64,000 nucleotides of DNA from Brachynemurus nebulosus. Lineage: Eukaryota > Arthropoda > Insecta > Neuroptera > Myrmeleontidae. Below the pieces are notes generated by a model. That model ran no database searches, was not told the origin of the DNA, and saw only the letters and a program-made list of their open reading frames with translations. How positions within the stretch are numbered: the first letter of the stretch is position 1; every line of letters begins with the position of its first letter. The stretch is taken from the NCBI GenBank assembly GCA_035578155.1, contig JAPWDM010000001.1:5460172-5524171 (forward strand). Direction: 5' to 3'. Of the stretch, positions 11,560-23,718 are shown one piece after another. The translations under genes were made by a program, and so were the position numbers.

Positions 11560-13100
11560 GTTAGCCTAAATATAGGACAATTTTATTGCGAAAAAAAAAA
11601 ACACTGGCGAACAAATCATTTATTTGAATTAAATAAATTAAATATTTAAGTCGATTTAATAAATTTATTAAGATATGCTGTAAAAATGTACTGCATTCTA
11701 GAATGATTGATATGAAGTTTGAAATCTAAATAATGTGGTTTATTTTCTTTTATTTCATAAATATTTATGGGAGGTCATATTTTAACATAAGGATATGTAT
11801 AGACTTCGTTCACCTAACAACTAATTAAAAATTTTTTTCTGTAAAATACAGTCAAATAGATCAACTATATACGTAATAAGTTAAAAACCCGCCCTTAATC
11901 TATACATATCTCAATGGGATTTAAACTTAAACTTGGGAACACCAACTTTAAATTTTCGTCAATCAATTAAGGAAAAATAAAATCAAAAATATGGCTACCA
12001 GTAAACAAAATTTTGCATTGAGTTAGTTTGGTATATGAAAACACTTCGAAAAGTCAAACCTTACTGGTAACATTTGAATTATCACAACCGAAAAACTAAT
12101 TTTTTTAGTAAAACAGTGGCTTCAAATAAAACACTACAAGTATAAGTCAACTATTATTGTATTCAAACCAAAGTTGAATACGTGATACTTCAACATAGGA
12201 TCTGTCAAAATTTTACAAAATATGATTAGTAATTCTTCAGTAATTTTCTTAATCTGTCGTGATGGAATTTTTTTAATATTTTCTGTTTATTTAGCCTATT
12301 TATCCTAATGTTTGAAAATAACTACATTTTCTTTAAAGTACACTCAAGTCTATGATTATATAATATTTTGAATTTTAAACAATCCTTTTCCGTAAGCATT
12401 AATATAAAAAACAAATTTGTTACAATGTGAGTCTTACCTGCACTTGAAGAGTTCCGTACAATATTAAAAACAATTTAACTCATGTAAGTGCTCATATTAA
12501 GAATATTGTAGTTTTTCCATTTTTACTGTGAAAAAAGGGCACTTTTTTACAGCAAGAAAAGTGGTAAAAAACATTTCATTGGTCATTTCATTTTAGGTAA
12601 ACATTCTAAAAATAAAACAAATTTCCATAGGTAAATTTAATTGATTTCAAAGTTATATTAATTTACTTTATTTTTTATTAAATTGTCTTACCGTATTATA
12701 CTCGATTTTTATATTTTTTCTAAATGATTTATACAACCCAGATTTGCTGCCTAAAAGAAATCTGGGAAACAAAATTCGCAAAAACACTCCCGATTTCCTG
12801 TTGGATTTTACTAGTTGACAGTCCTTTTTGTTATATTGCTAGATCGTTAGGTAAATACAAATTTATTGGACAAATACAAACCTCCCGGGTAATAATAAGT
12901 GATAAACACAATTAGTGAAAACTTGGCTTATTTATTATACAGTTAGTCAATTTTTCAGAAAATGTCCACTAAATAAAATTATGTAGTTAGCGTTGTTTAC
13001 CATAGTTACTACCGTATTTTAGTAACTATAAAAGTCGAAATTAGTCGAAAAAAGATTTCGATAACTGAATAATTTTTTTTATTTGCATTTAATTTTTCTG
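11560..13100. other. AT-rich DNA, nothing recognised
   Basis: No credible ORF, terminal repeat or RNA gene was seen. Confidence 0.6.
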
Positions 13101-13109
13101 TTTTATGTG

Positions 13110-13480
13110 TTTTTACAATAATCTACGAATCTGAAGGATTATAGTTGACCTCGATAAAGCTAGCCGTTCCCAAAAGAAAAATTATTTAAAATCTCCTAAC
13201 GGTTTTCGAAAAAAAAAAAAAAAACCAAGGGGTCGACTAGTTTTACGTAATCCTAGCCATACCAGTACGTAGAAAAAGTATTTTGCATAATTTAAAGCAT
13301 GAAGAATTTAACATAAAGTAGGTGATTTTCGATCATACTGCAAGAGATTCTTACAAACTTACTTGTAAAATATTCGAAATCATGGAAGCGCTATGAAGAA
13401 CATTAAAAACATCACACATAGGGTTGCTACTTTATGTCATACCCAGCGCTCCCACCAACACTATGTTAAACGATGTTACA
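13110..13480 (-). repeat. Dispersed repeat, copy of family at 43620-44085
   Basis: Reverse-complemented, this shares ordered blocks with 43620-44085: 'GCGCTTCCATG', 'ATGATCGAA..CACCT', 'TTACGTAAA', 'TTTTCGAAAACGGT/CCGT' and 'TTTTGGGAACGGCTA'. Both contain several 'GGGAGCGCTG'-like words. The family is unclassified and non-coding. Confidence 0.55.
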
Positions 13481-13994
13481 AGTGAGATAGTATTTATAAT
13501 ATAAAAACTAAAGTTTACAACCACTTTATTAAATGGATAATTGTTCCACAATATTACTAAGATGTTTCAAAATAAAAATATGAAATGAAAAAATTCATTT
13601 TTAAAATTTCTAGAGCATTTAGTATATTAAATTTGCAAATAGCTAACATATTTCCTTTTAAACTTTTATACGCAACTTTTAAACTTATGAATGTGTTTAC
13701 ATGTAATAAGTGGGCTTTAGGGTCTTGAATAATAACGAAATTTTTACTGTTTATCAAAAATGTTTTGTGATGAATAAAAGAAATGTTGGACTAATATCAC
13801 AATGGGGGGGGGGGGAGTAAATTGAGAATTGATCGCAAAATTCAAAATACTGAAAAAAAAATTATTTGTACTAATTAAGCAACAACAATATTTAAAATAC
13901 TTAATAATTATGCAAAAGATGGAAATTTAAGCGATTGAATTTTTTTCCTATCATTATAAATTTACCGTTGATTTTATTGATGAATAAAACGGTC

Positions 13995-14130
13995 GTGTCG
14001 TTCTGACGTCATCGCTGTATCGCCTGACATCACACAATGACTGAATGCGCGATACGTCCATCACCCAGAGCTTTGTTGTTATTGGCAACTGGCAAGTACA
14101 AACTGTCTTTTTCAATGAAATTCTCACATC
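13995..14130 (-). repeat. Inverted-pair repeat, right copy (TGACGTCA family)
   Basis: Reverse complement of the 11390-11510 repeat, including 'GTGATGTCAGGCGATACAG' and TGACGTCA at 14004-14011. Confidence 0.5.
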
Positions 14131-14458
14131 TCCCGATTTAAAATTTTTATAATGAAAAATATTTTGAAATTTTTTAATTAAAACGAAAAATTTAATAATT
14201 TTATTGTTAGCAAAAATTCTGGTTTCAATAGAATCAAGCGTTTTCTATTTAAATTGTTTTGAAATGTAAACAAAACTAAGATAAACGAAATCCTATTTAG
14301 CAAAAAACATTTTTGTTTTAGCAATAAAATTGTTTATCAGTTTTTCTAGAATGTTCCGTTACATCACATAAATTTGTTTAAATAAATCTAAAATATTAAG
14401 AAAGAAAGTATTCTTCAAATAAATAAATTCAATAAGCCAGACAATAAGCCAAAATATA

Positions 14459-15605
14459 CACTAGCGGAAATAATTAAAGGATCAAAAAAAAATTCCAAAT
14501 TTTTAGCGATTTTTCGAATGGCCGTATCTTTGTGAAAAATAGTCGTATCGGAGTCGTAAGCAAAACAATTTAAAGCTGGAAGTTTCTAGTTTGGAGATCT
14601 TGCGATAAAAAAATTTTCAAAGCAACGTGTGTGGCGCAATCCTAATAAATACACTGAAAAAAAAATTTTCGAAATTTTTTCGTTTTTGGTCCATGGACTT
14701 GGAAAAAATTTTCTCAGCTTTTTTCACATTTTTATCAATAACAGTTCTTAAATTTATAAAAAAAAGAAAATTTCTTGGAAAATTTTCTTTTTTTTTATAA
14801 ATTTAAATACTGTTATTGATAAAAATGTGAAAAAGGCTAAGAAAACTATTTTTTTTCATTTTGTTGAAGATTATAAAAGTTTAAGGTCAAAAAAATGATC
14901 CTTCAATTTTTTCAAAAATTCAATCGAATGAAACACAAAAACGGCTGGATGGATTAAACTGAAACTCGGTGAGGTTTTTGTGAATATATTGAGCTGTAAA
15001 AAGCGTACTTAACATTAGTGGTTTTCTCGAAGTTTATAATTCAGCGCTTGACTTTCCTAAGAGCCACCAAAAGCTCTTTTTTTCTTGATTTTTCAAATTC
15101 ATGTAAAGTATGCAAAAAAATTTTTTTCTGAAAAAACAATGGCTAATCCTTGTAGAAAATTTATTCGAGTTTTTAAAACCCTCGTTCAATTTTCTGTGTG
15201 ATCATTGATTACTGAGATATCGATGGTCAAAGACGAAATGATCCTTTTCCATTCAAAGTCCGATATCTCAGCGAGAAGTGGTCGTATAAAAGTCCGTAAA
15301 AATTAAAGCTGAATGAACAAATTATCCGGTCCATATGGTGGTTAAGTAGGAAAAATTTTTTCCAAGTCCGTGGACCAAAAAAAAAAAAAAACCAAAAAAA
15401 TTCGAAATTTTTTTTCAGTGTATTTATTAGGATTGCGTCACACACGTTGCTTTGAAAATTCTTTTATCGCAAAATCTCGAAACTTCCAGCTTTAAATTGC
15501 TTTGCTTACGAACTCCGATACGACCATTTTAACGAAGTTACAGACATTCGAAAAATCGCTAAAAATTTGGAATTTTTTTTTATCCTTTAATTATTTCCGC
15601 TAGTG
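14459..15605. mobile_element. Long-TIR, TA-flanked foldback element (1,147 bp)
   Basis: Both termini start CACTAGCGGAAATAATTAAA and are directly flanked by TA (14457-14458 and 15606-15607), the target of Tc1/mariner transposases. The inverted repeats are about 260 bp each (14459-14720 and 15350-15605), strongly similar with scattered differences. There is no transposase; the interior is AT-rich and includes a separate hairpin at 14709-14845. It is best explained as a non-autonomous mariner-type element. Confidence 0.85.
14709..14845. repeat. Near-perfect hairpin inside the foldback element
   Basis: Arms of about 65 bp pair around a short spacer near 14775: 'cacatttttatcaataacag' on the left mirrors 'ctgttattgataaaaatgtg' on the right, and the pairing extends through the A/T runs and 'TTCTCAGC' / 'GCTAAGAA'. 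A transcript would form one long stem. Confidence 0.85.
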
Positions 15606-15607
15606 TA

Positions 15608-16370
15608 TATAAAAAAAAAATTAAAAAAACAAAAAAAAGAAAATAAACACATTTCTAGGTCGCTTGTTGTCTCCTTGGTAAAAAAAAGTTTTTTTCTATC
15701 TGCCGTCGTTTTCAAGATATCAAGCAAAATTAAAATTTTACCCTAACTTTAAGGGGTGATTTCACCCCTTAAATGGCGACGGTGGCAGATAAAAAAAAAT
15801 ACGGGTCTATTATTTTTGCTTGTACTACACATATACCAAGTTTCATCAAAATTGCGAATTGACAGTTCAAAACCTTTCCTTGTAAGAGTGTAAAATTTAT
15901 CAGTAGATAAATGAGCTCAGCTTACAAAAGAGGTCATGAAATTATTTTTTAATTTTCTGTAAAGTAGTAAACGTGGGTGGTGGCGCCGGTGACACTGAAA
16001 TGTATAAACTGTATTTCTGGATTTTCAAAATTTTACGTGGCTGAACCAAAATATTTGACGGGCCAACAAATCAAAATAAAATGTAATAACGAAAAAGAAC
16101 ATAAGAAAAAATGTTTTTGATTACTTAAACTCTCTTGTTTCGCGGAACAAACTATCCTTGGGATTACTTGGGACAACATTTTTAAGTCTCGCGAGCCTAA
16201 TTCCGCACGCGGGAACACTTTCAAAATTCCTACTCTATTGGAAGTGCGCGTATACATACATATATGTATCAGAGCATAGCAACATTCGCAAGAAGTGTAA
16301 ATTCTAGAAAGTTTATGTAATTTCTTCCATTAATCTCAGAGATTTAACGCAAACTGTAAGGTTTTGATAG
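15608..16370. other. Mixed non-coding DNA with a small hairpin
   Basis: The word AAGGGGTGATTTCACCCCTT near 15751-15770 is an exact palindrome, set inside a weaker inverted pair ('ctatctgccgtcg' near 15697 and 'cgacggtggcagat' near 15777). This is similar in style to the units at 60.2-61.6 kb. Nothing else is recognised. Confidence 0.45.
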
Positions 16371-16515
16371 ACACGTTGACGGTAATGGATGCCGTACGGC
16401 GTCAAGGAAAACTTGAATAACTGCGCCACAACGCTGTACTACGTTAACAGTTCCATATAAAGTGTATTAGTGGTCAAAATAGAGTACCAGTTGGGTGTTT
16501 CGTCATAATATAATA
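16371..16515 (+). repeat. Dispersed repeat, copy of family at 34985-35115
   Basis: 'TTCCATATAAAGTGTATTAG' followed by 'GTCAAAATAGAGTACCAGTTGG' matches 'TTCCATATAAAGTGTATTAG' and 'GTCAATACAGTGTATCAGTTAG' near 35049-35095. Both end in 'TTTCGTCATAAT' / 'TTTGTCATAATT'. Confidence 0.55.
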
Positions 16516-16869
16516 TTTTGACTAATATTCTATATAATTATAATATTTAATATAATATAATATCCTATGATATTTTCAGCCGCTCAAGTCCTACTTTTAC
16601 AAAAAATGTTAAAAATCTGTCAAACACTGGACTAGCTGACAGTGTTCATGTTAACAATTTTTTGTCGCATTTTCTACAAGATTAAGGCGTATGGGTTCAA
16701 ATCTAGTAGAAGACTTTAATTCAGTGGGTCAAAATACTAAAATATGATATTCTGATCCCCAAATCGAAATTTTTTTTGTGTTACTATGTTATTTATTAGA
16801 AACAAAACTGAAAATAACAAAGTGACAAAATTGATTGTCATATCCTATAGACTCGCTGAATTAAAGAAA

Positions 16870-18800
16870 ATTCTAATAATGCTACCAACCTAATGTCTAG
16901 CTGATTTTTTACATTCTCTGTATTAGAACGGGGAATTAACCCGATTATCTGCAACTGGATAAATACTTCTTGCGGATAGGGTCATTCAAACCAATTTCCA
17001 TGAAAAAACAATTGAGACAAAACCTACAAGAGGTTGTCCGCAAGGCGGACTACTTTCTCCTTTTCTCTGGAATCTTGTAAAGGACGACCTCATTACGAAA
17101 TTAAATGAACAAGGTATATTTGGCCAAGGATATGCTGATGACATAGTCATTCTTATTAGAGGCATGGATATTAACACGATTCTTGATCTTATGCAACAGA
17201 CTTTTGATAAGGTTGGTAACTGGTGCATGGACAGTATAAATCCTCAAAAGACCAGTCTTGTACCTTTTTACACGCAAAAGATTGGAATTCGATAGGCTTA
17301 GAACGCCAACATTATTTAGTGACAATGTCAATATTACGAGGGAGGTTAAACATCTGCCAGTTATACTAGACAGCAAATTAACCTGGAATCAACATATTGA
17401 CTACAAAATCAACCAAGCCAAAACTGGTCTATTAAGATGTAAGCGAGTGTTTGGAAAAAAGTGGGGACTGAAACCAAGTATGGCTCATTGGATATACACT
17501 ACGGCGATCAGACCCATAATAACATGTGCAGCGGTTGTATGGTGGAAGAAGACCGAGCAAAAAACTGTAGAGACCAAACTGGAGAGCTTACAACGCCCAG
17601 CATGTCTTGGGATTACAGAGGCAATGTCATCCACACCCACAAAAGCAATGGAAATCTTTATGTCATTAACTCCTCTGGATATATTCATTCGCGGAGTTTC
17701 CAAAATGACAGCCTACAAGCTAGAGAAGACTGGCCAGTGGCTCAAGATTCATTTTTGGGTCTTCCCACACCAGTATCTCTCACGAAATATGTAGCAAAAT
17801 TCTAAAAATGCCATCTGACATTGTAGAAACGAAATACCTCTTTAAAAGGCCATTTGAAGTTAGTGTCACACCGCGAACTGAATAGCGAGAAGAAAACATG
17901 GAACATAGAAGTGGGTATATAATATGGTACACTGATGGTTCCAAAATCAATGACCGAACAGGAGCAGGAATATTTGGTCTTTGTCCAGCAGTTGAAATAT
18001 CTCAACATCTGGGGCAGTACGCTACAGTGTTCCAAGCAAAAGTGTTCGAAATAATTTGCTGTCTCTATGCAAATATAAGATGATCGTATCAAAATAAGAA
18101 TATTTTTATTTTCAGTGATAGTCAGGCAGCACTCATTTCAGATTAAGTAAAAACTTATCCTGGAATGTAGGGGACTCCTAGAAGAACTAGGTAGCAAGAA
18201 CAGAGTCTCTCTGATATGGCCACGTGGGAGTTGATGGCAATGAGAAAGCTGACAAACTTTTAAAGCAAGGTGTATTAAAAGATGACTACAGCCCAGAACC
18301 TTATTGTGGGATAACGATTAAAATCGCGAAAGGGGAAATTGCTGACGCCATGACAAACGAAACAACTGCAGTTTGGAGGATCACTGCAGAGCAAAGACAT
18401 GCAAGGCTTATGATTAAAGGACGTTCCATGAAGTTATCATCCAAAATTCTACAACTGGATAGAACGAAGATGAAAGCTATAGTGAAATATATAGTGAAGA
18501 TATAGAGAAGAACCAGTATGCAGGAAATGTGGAATGGAAGATGAAACGGTCCACCACATTCTATTTGAATGCGAGGCATTGGCTCGCATTAGGCACTCAA
18601 CACTGGGATTGGGTACAGAGCTTGAGACTGTTCATCGGGATCCCATAAGGGCCCTAACTGACTTCATCAAAGAAGCGAGGCTCTTGCGCATAACTGATGC
18701 ATAAACGGGGTTACTGCACAATATTCCACTAGAAATCAGTGCATGGGCTGACAAGACCCCCCCCCCCCACACCCACCCGTAGGAAGAAGAAGAAAAATGC
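16870..18800 (+). pseudogene. Decayed I-type LINE ORF2 (RT, RNase H, zinc knuckle) with 3' end
   Basis: Translation across frames gives the 3' part of a non-LTR retrotransposon polyprotein. RT blocks include LERGINPIICNWIN near 16923, GCPQGG at 17032, the YADD catalytic loop at 17131-17142, then DSKLTW and a C-terminal domain up to about 17790. An RNase H domain follows, with TDGS (Asp at 17934) and SDSQ (Asp at 18117), then GVDGNEKAD near 18224. A CxxC...H...C knuckle begins at 18519, and the frame closes at TAA 18702-18704, then a C-run and a GAA-rich tail to about 18800. RT plus C-terminal RNase H points to the I group. Breaks: a stop before 16923, a frameshift in the T-run near 17265, another near 17795, TAG at 17884 and more beyond 18084. 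The usual RNase H Glu is replaced by Lys at 18039 (FQAKV). Confidence 0.9.
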
Positions 18801-19001
18801 GTGCTAGCTTAAATTTGGAGGAAGATTTTAATTCAGTAATTCGATGAATCGGGAATTAACGCTGAAATTAAATTATTTTTTTTGATGACAGACAGGAAGT
18901 TTCTGCTAATACTTTGGGCTATATTTTGATGTCAATATGATCAGCATAAGAATTTTCTTTTATTGTAGTAGTTACATGGAAAAATTAAAATAAGCATTAC
19001 T

Positions 19002-19007
<6 letters not shown>

Positions 19008-19048
<41 letters not shown>
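19008..19048. repeat. Poly-A tract
   Basis: Runs of A followed by ACAAAAAACAAAAAATAC. It could be an old retroposon tail, but no retroposon body can be identified beside it. Confidence 0.85.
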
Positions 19049-19049
<1 letters not shown>

Positions 19050-20640
19050 AAAAAACAAAAAATACAAAAAACAAAAAACAAAACATATCTACTATTAAAG
19101 AGAGCCTTTAAATTTTTTTTAAAATCATTGATCTTACTAAGACAATATATTAATTTTAACCTACCATTTCCAGCAAAGAAATAACCAACTTGCAAGAAAA
19201 TTGTAACATTTCATCCACAAAACCATTTTACTTGGTGATTTTATTTATCGAATTTGTATCTTAATTAATTTAACATTATAATAGCTCCTATAAAGTGTAA
19301 TAAAAAAAATAAATATTTCTATATTAACAAATATAATATTGCACATCATATCATATTTTCCCTGTCTTTTTCCTTTATTTCATAATATTTTAAAACTAGC
19401 ACTGCCGTATAAAAACTGCTTATAACAACCGTAGCGAATGGCCTGTTGCCTTGACAACGGAATGACGTCATTACTAGACCGTCACAAGTAAAGTAGGGAA
19501 TGGAATTTAAATGGAATGGTATGGTACCATGTCGATTTAATAATATAGGTCAAACGAACCAATGTCTGTTTTAAAATTAGATGCTATTTATTTGTGTTTT
19601 ATATACATAAAGATCTATTTTTAAAAATATATATAAATATACATAAAATAATTTTTCTAAACGTAAAGTTCTAAATTAATTTGCATGAGCTTAGACAGAG
19701 GTCTCTAGTTTACAACAAATGAGATAAAATCACTTTTTTTTGTTTGTTTAATATAAACACACAGTACTAATTAGGACTTGATTGAGATAAATATTTAACA
19801 GTTTGTTTTTGTAAATATGTACATCAAATTAGGTAATTGTTTAGCATTTATTAAGAAGGGCGGTTGTTTTAAAAAAATTTTGTAAATGTCTTTAGTCAAA
19901 TACTAAAATTTGTATTTAAATTTTTACAAAATACTTACTGAAATTGTTTTAGTTACTGATTAAGTCCTTTGTTTGAGTTAGTGACTTAAAAAAAAGTAGT
20001 TAGCAAATGTAAAGATTTATTCTACCAGTTAGGAATTACTTTAGACTCAAGTATAACTTCAGAAATTTTGTTTCCATTAGTGTAACCAAGTGGAGCTAAA
20101 TTCACACCAGCAAATTTCAACTGGTTTAGCCACATTTTTTTTTTTTGTTGTCATAGTATCTAGCTAACTTTTGATCTGATTTTCTGTAAAAAGAATCTGC
20201 AAAAAATCCCACTGAACTTAGAATTGCGGAATTAATTAGCAATCAAAAACTATCGAAAGAACACGTCATCCCAGCGTTTAATAAAACAATAATTTTGCTT
20301 AAAAGCTAAGAGCTAAGAGGTAAGGTACTTTTTAGGAGGCCTTTTTTTGAAATGAATGTACAATAACACAAGACAATAACACAAGATTATTGTGTTAAAA
20401 TGTGAAGTCGACTGGAGAAAAATTAACGGAGATGTAGAGTACTAAGTCTCCGTCCCTCCGACTCGACTTATGTGCAGCGGGAATACTTAGCAGCCATTTT
20501 GCTTTCTGTTTGCCTGAAAGCTCTTTACTTTGTGGGGCTGACATTGATAATTCTGTGTAACTACAGATAAAAAACTTGTTTATTGATGTTTAATTTTTCA
20601 TTTTCTACTGTATCAAACTTTAACATTTGAAAGCGTGCTT
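19050..20640. other. AT-rich DNA, nothing firm
   Basis: Contains one TGACGTCA palindrome (19463-19470) in a small GC-richer patch resembling the 11.4/14.0-kb repeats. No ORF or terminal repeat was seen. Confidence 0.5.
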
Positions 20641-20641
20641 G

Positions 20642-20712
20642 TTTTTACACACTCTGTTTTACACACATTTTTTTACACACTCATTTTTTTACACACATTT
20701 TTTTACACACTC
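20642..20712. repeat. TTTTTTACACAC minisatellite
   Basis: About five imperfect copies of a 12-20 bp unit built on TTTTTACACACTCTG / TTTTTTACACACA. Confidence 0.85.
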
Positions 20713-22081
20713 TGTTTGGACATAAATTACGAGGTAACGCTGTCAAATTTTTTTTTATTTTTTACAATCTTTTTGATTTTTTAATTAAAATTGGGTATTT
20801 TGACTTCTGTGTTACCAAAAATTAAAAAATCTAAAAAAAAGCGTCGATGGTGTTACCTTAAGAAACTTATTAACTAATGAAATCTTTTTGGTTTTTAACT
20901 TCAGATGATCCGGTTATGAGTTATGCGGTTCACGATAATGTAACTTTTTTTGTGGTGTTTACAAAAATTTGTCACCAATAATGGCTCATTTCTGTATATT
21001 TTCAAATGAAAATTTTACAGAATATTCCTCAGTTATTATTCTATTATATGCTAATTACATAAATTTTATAATAAACGTATCGTCGAAAAAATATCTCGAA
21101 AATATGCTTTTTTTATACCGAATTAACCTTACTCCCCCCACCCCTAATAAAAACTGAAAGGATAATTTTGTTCGAGGAGGTTGTTAAAGGTAATATTGTT
21201 TTTGAATAGTTCTTGGAGTCTTAGCATTCATGAACTATCAAGTGAAACATTGGTTTCCAAAAACTTGGAAAGGGATAAATGGTAAAGCACAAAATATATA
21301 CCCAGTAAATATACAATTTCTGGGCAAACCATAAACGTTTCTAAAGTTTTAGGACTTTGTAGGCTCTTTCACCGCACAAATCTTCAATAAAATCTATTCG
21401 AATCGGCATTAGTAATCGGCAAATTTTATAAAATACAATATTTACTTGTAGGAACCTTTTTTGATCGTCCTTGTATAACAGCAATTCTATGCAATGGTAT
21501 ATAGTTTTGATGGATAGAACGTTGAGGACAATGAGGGATGAGGTATGCAGGAGGATATTTCATTGACGTCATAGCATATCGGTGGGGTTGGGGCGACCAC
21601 GTCAATACTTGTTGCGAAGTGTGCCACAGGGAGTGGGAAAGTAGGTCAACTCTATAACAAGTATAGCGATTAGCAAGGCTGAGTCAGGTCATAGACCCAG
21701 TATCACTGTAGTTCAATATACCGTTATATAGGTCAGATACCGGTGCATATATACATACATATAATACAGTGAAGGTACAGTAAAAATCTGATACAAAAAC
21801 AGCAAAACAAACTATGAATAAACGGGAAGTTTATAAGTCCATGTCAAAAGGTACAAAAGTTCTCAAGAAATTTGCATGAGCAGTAATTTTTAAGGACTAA
21901 GACATTTTTACTTAAGTTTTTAAATACGCATACAGATATTTATATGAATTTAACAATAAAGACTCAAAGTCATCGACTTACTTAGGAGTTAATATTACCT
22001 TGTGTACAAAAATTCTGATGGTCATATTCTAAAATTTATTTAATGAAAATGAAAGAATTACACAGTATGAAAGTACAAGTC
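20713..22081. other. AT-rich DNA, nothing firm
   Basis: A less AT-rich patch at 21530-21740 contains TGACGTCA (21564) and GC-rich words, but no frame, splice pair or terminal repeat that I can defend. Confidence 0.5.
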
Positions 22082-22085
22082 TTAA

Positions 22086-22473
22086 GGGATAACAGCAAAT
22101 TTTTTATGTTTTTTAAAAGTAAAATGGCGACGCAGCATCCCTCGCAAAAAAACACATTTTTTTCTCTTGTCAGATCTCTAATTACTTCACCTTTTATCCG
22201 ATTGATTTAAAATTTTCTCTAGTGAGCATCGTTGGATTTTTTCGTATAATTCATTTTTCATAAATTTTCATAAAATTTATCGGATAAAAATTGAAGGAGT
22301 TAAAGCCCCGGAAAGTAAGAAAAATGTGTTTTAATTGCAAGAGCTGCTCTGCCGCCAAATTTTTTTCTAAAAATTGTCATTTTCTACTTTAAAACTTGTT
22401 TTTTATGTGTATCAAACATAAATTTGAGGTTATAACTATGTGAATTTGTAAAAACAAGGTGATTTATTATCCC
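22086..22473. mobile_element. TTAA-flanked MITE (388 bp)
   Basis: Termini GGGATAACAG and (reverse-complemented) GGGATAATAAATC are flanked by TTAA at 22082-22085 and 22474-22477. Subterminal inverted blocks 'AATGGCGACGCAGCATC' and 'TTGGCGGCAGAGCAGCTC' (from the right arm) support a foldback structure. TTAA targets are typical of piggyBac and Kolobok elements. Confidence 0.7.
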
Positions 22474-22477
22474 TTAA

Positions 22478-23718
22478 TTTATTTTTAGTCTTAAAGAGCA
22501 AAAAAATATTGTCATTAAAGTGTCTTTTGGAATCGCAGTCTAACAGTAAATGTAGTTTGAATTGATCTTTGAGATGAAATTTTTTTAAAAATTTTAAAAC
22601 GCCTAGTGCTCGATAATAAAGTTATCAGTGCAATTTTGTTAAATATATCATTGGGAAAGTTACAAAAAATTCTCAAACATAAAGGTTTTTTTTCTTAAAT
22701 TTTAATAATGGATGTACTAACAGAAAATTTGAAACCTACTTTGTTGACATACTATATCAATAGTAAGTTAATTAATCGATTCAAACCTTTTATAATAAAT
22801 TTTCTTACGTAATATATTAAAAAAGAAACATTAAATGTAATGGTTAAATTATATTAAAAGCTTACTGTACTCTGAAATATTAGTATATTAAATAACTTAA
22901 TAATAATAAAAATAAATATAGCTAATATTCAATTTCATCAATAAATAAATATTGATTATTTTAGAAATATGTAACCGTGTTTTTACTCCGACTATTCGTA
23001 AAAATAATGTTTACAACATACATTTAAAAAAGAATATTGTAAATTTTGCTGTTGTATTTGAATATTGAATAACTAGCGCCACTATATCCAGTGCTATCTA
23101 CTGTTCAACAAGGAAACTACTCGTTTATTTTCCTTTTAAATTTTTGAATATATTGACTTGTGTTCTATGTATATAAATAATTACCAAGAAACTTTTATAA
23201 AGTATATATTAAAAGCTATTTTGTACATATTGTAATTAGAATTTATTCTGAAATTTCTTGAAATTTTTGTTACAAAGGTTAAGTATTAAAATATTTGTGT
23301 ATGTATTACATCGGTACGCACATATAGATCCAATACGTAAACATACGTATGTATATACCTACTATAGACTAAACAAGTTATTTACGCAAAAATTACCAGA
23401 TGGTGGCGGTGCAGGCAATTTTTTTTTTTTAAATAAAATAAATTATTTTAATTTAATATATTTATACATAAATATTCAGTTCCTCTGTTCAGTAAGGATT
23501 CTAGCATAAAAATTCTGAAACAATTTAAGGTTATAAATTCTAAAGGTTTAAAGATAAATATAGATGAGATAGGTCTGATCATCATTTTGAATGGTAAGTT
23601 GTAAAAAGTACAATTAAACATATAATTAACGTAGACAAAAGTAGCCAAATACAAAATAGGAACCAAATAACAACGAAAAATCTTTCTACTGCCTCCTCCA
23701 GTCTTAGTCATCAGGGCC
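22478..23718. other. AT-rich DNA, nothing recognised
   Basis: No supported gene or repeat. ORFs at 23258-23509 and nearby lack family resemblance. Confidence 0.55.

Noticed and set aside
17258..17794. Independent 178-codon gene
   Set aside because: It is the post-catalytic part of the LINE reverse transcriptase, frameshifted from the YADD block just upstream.
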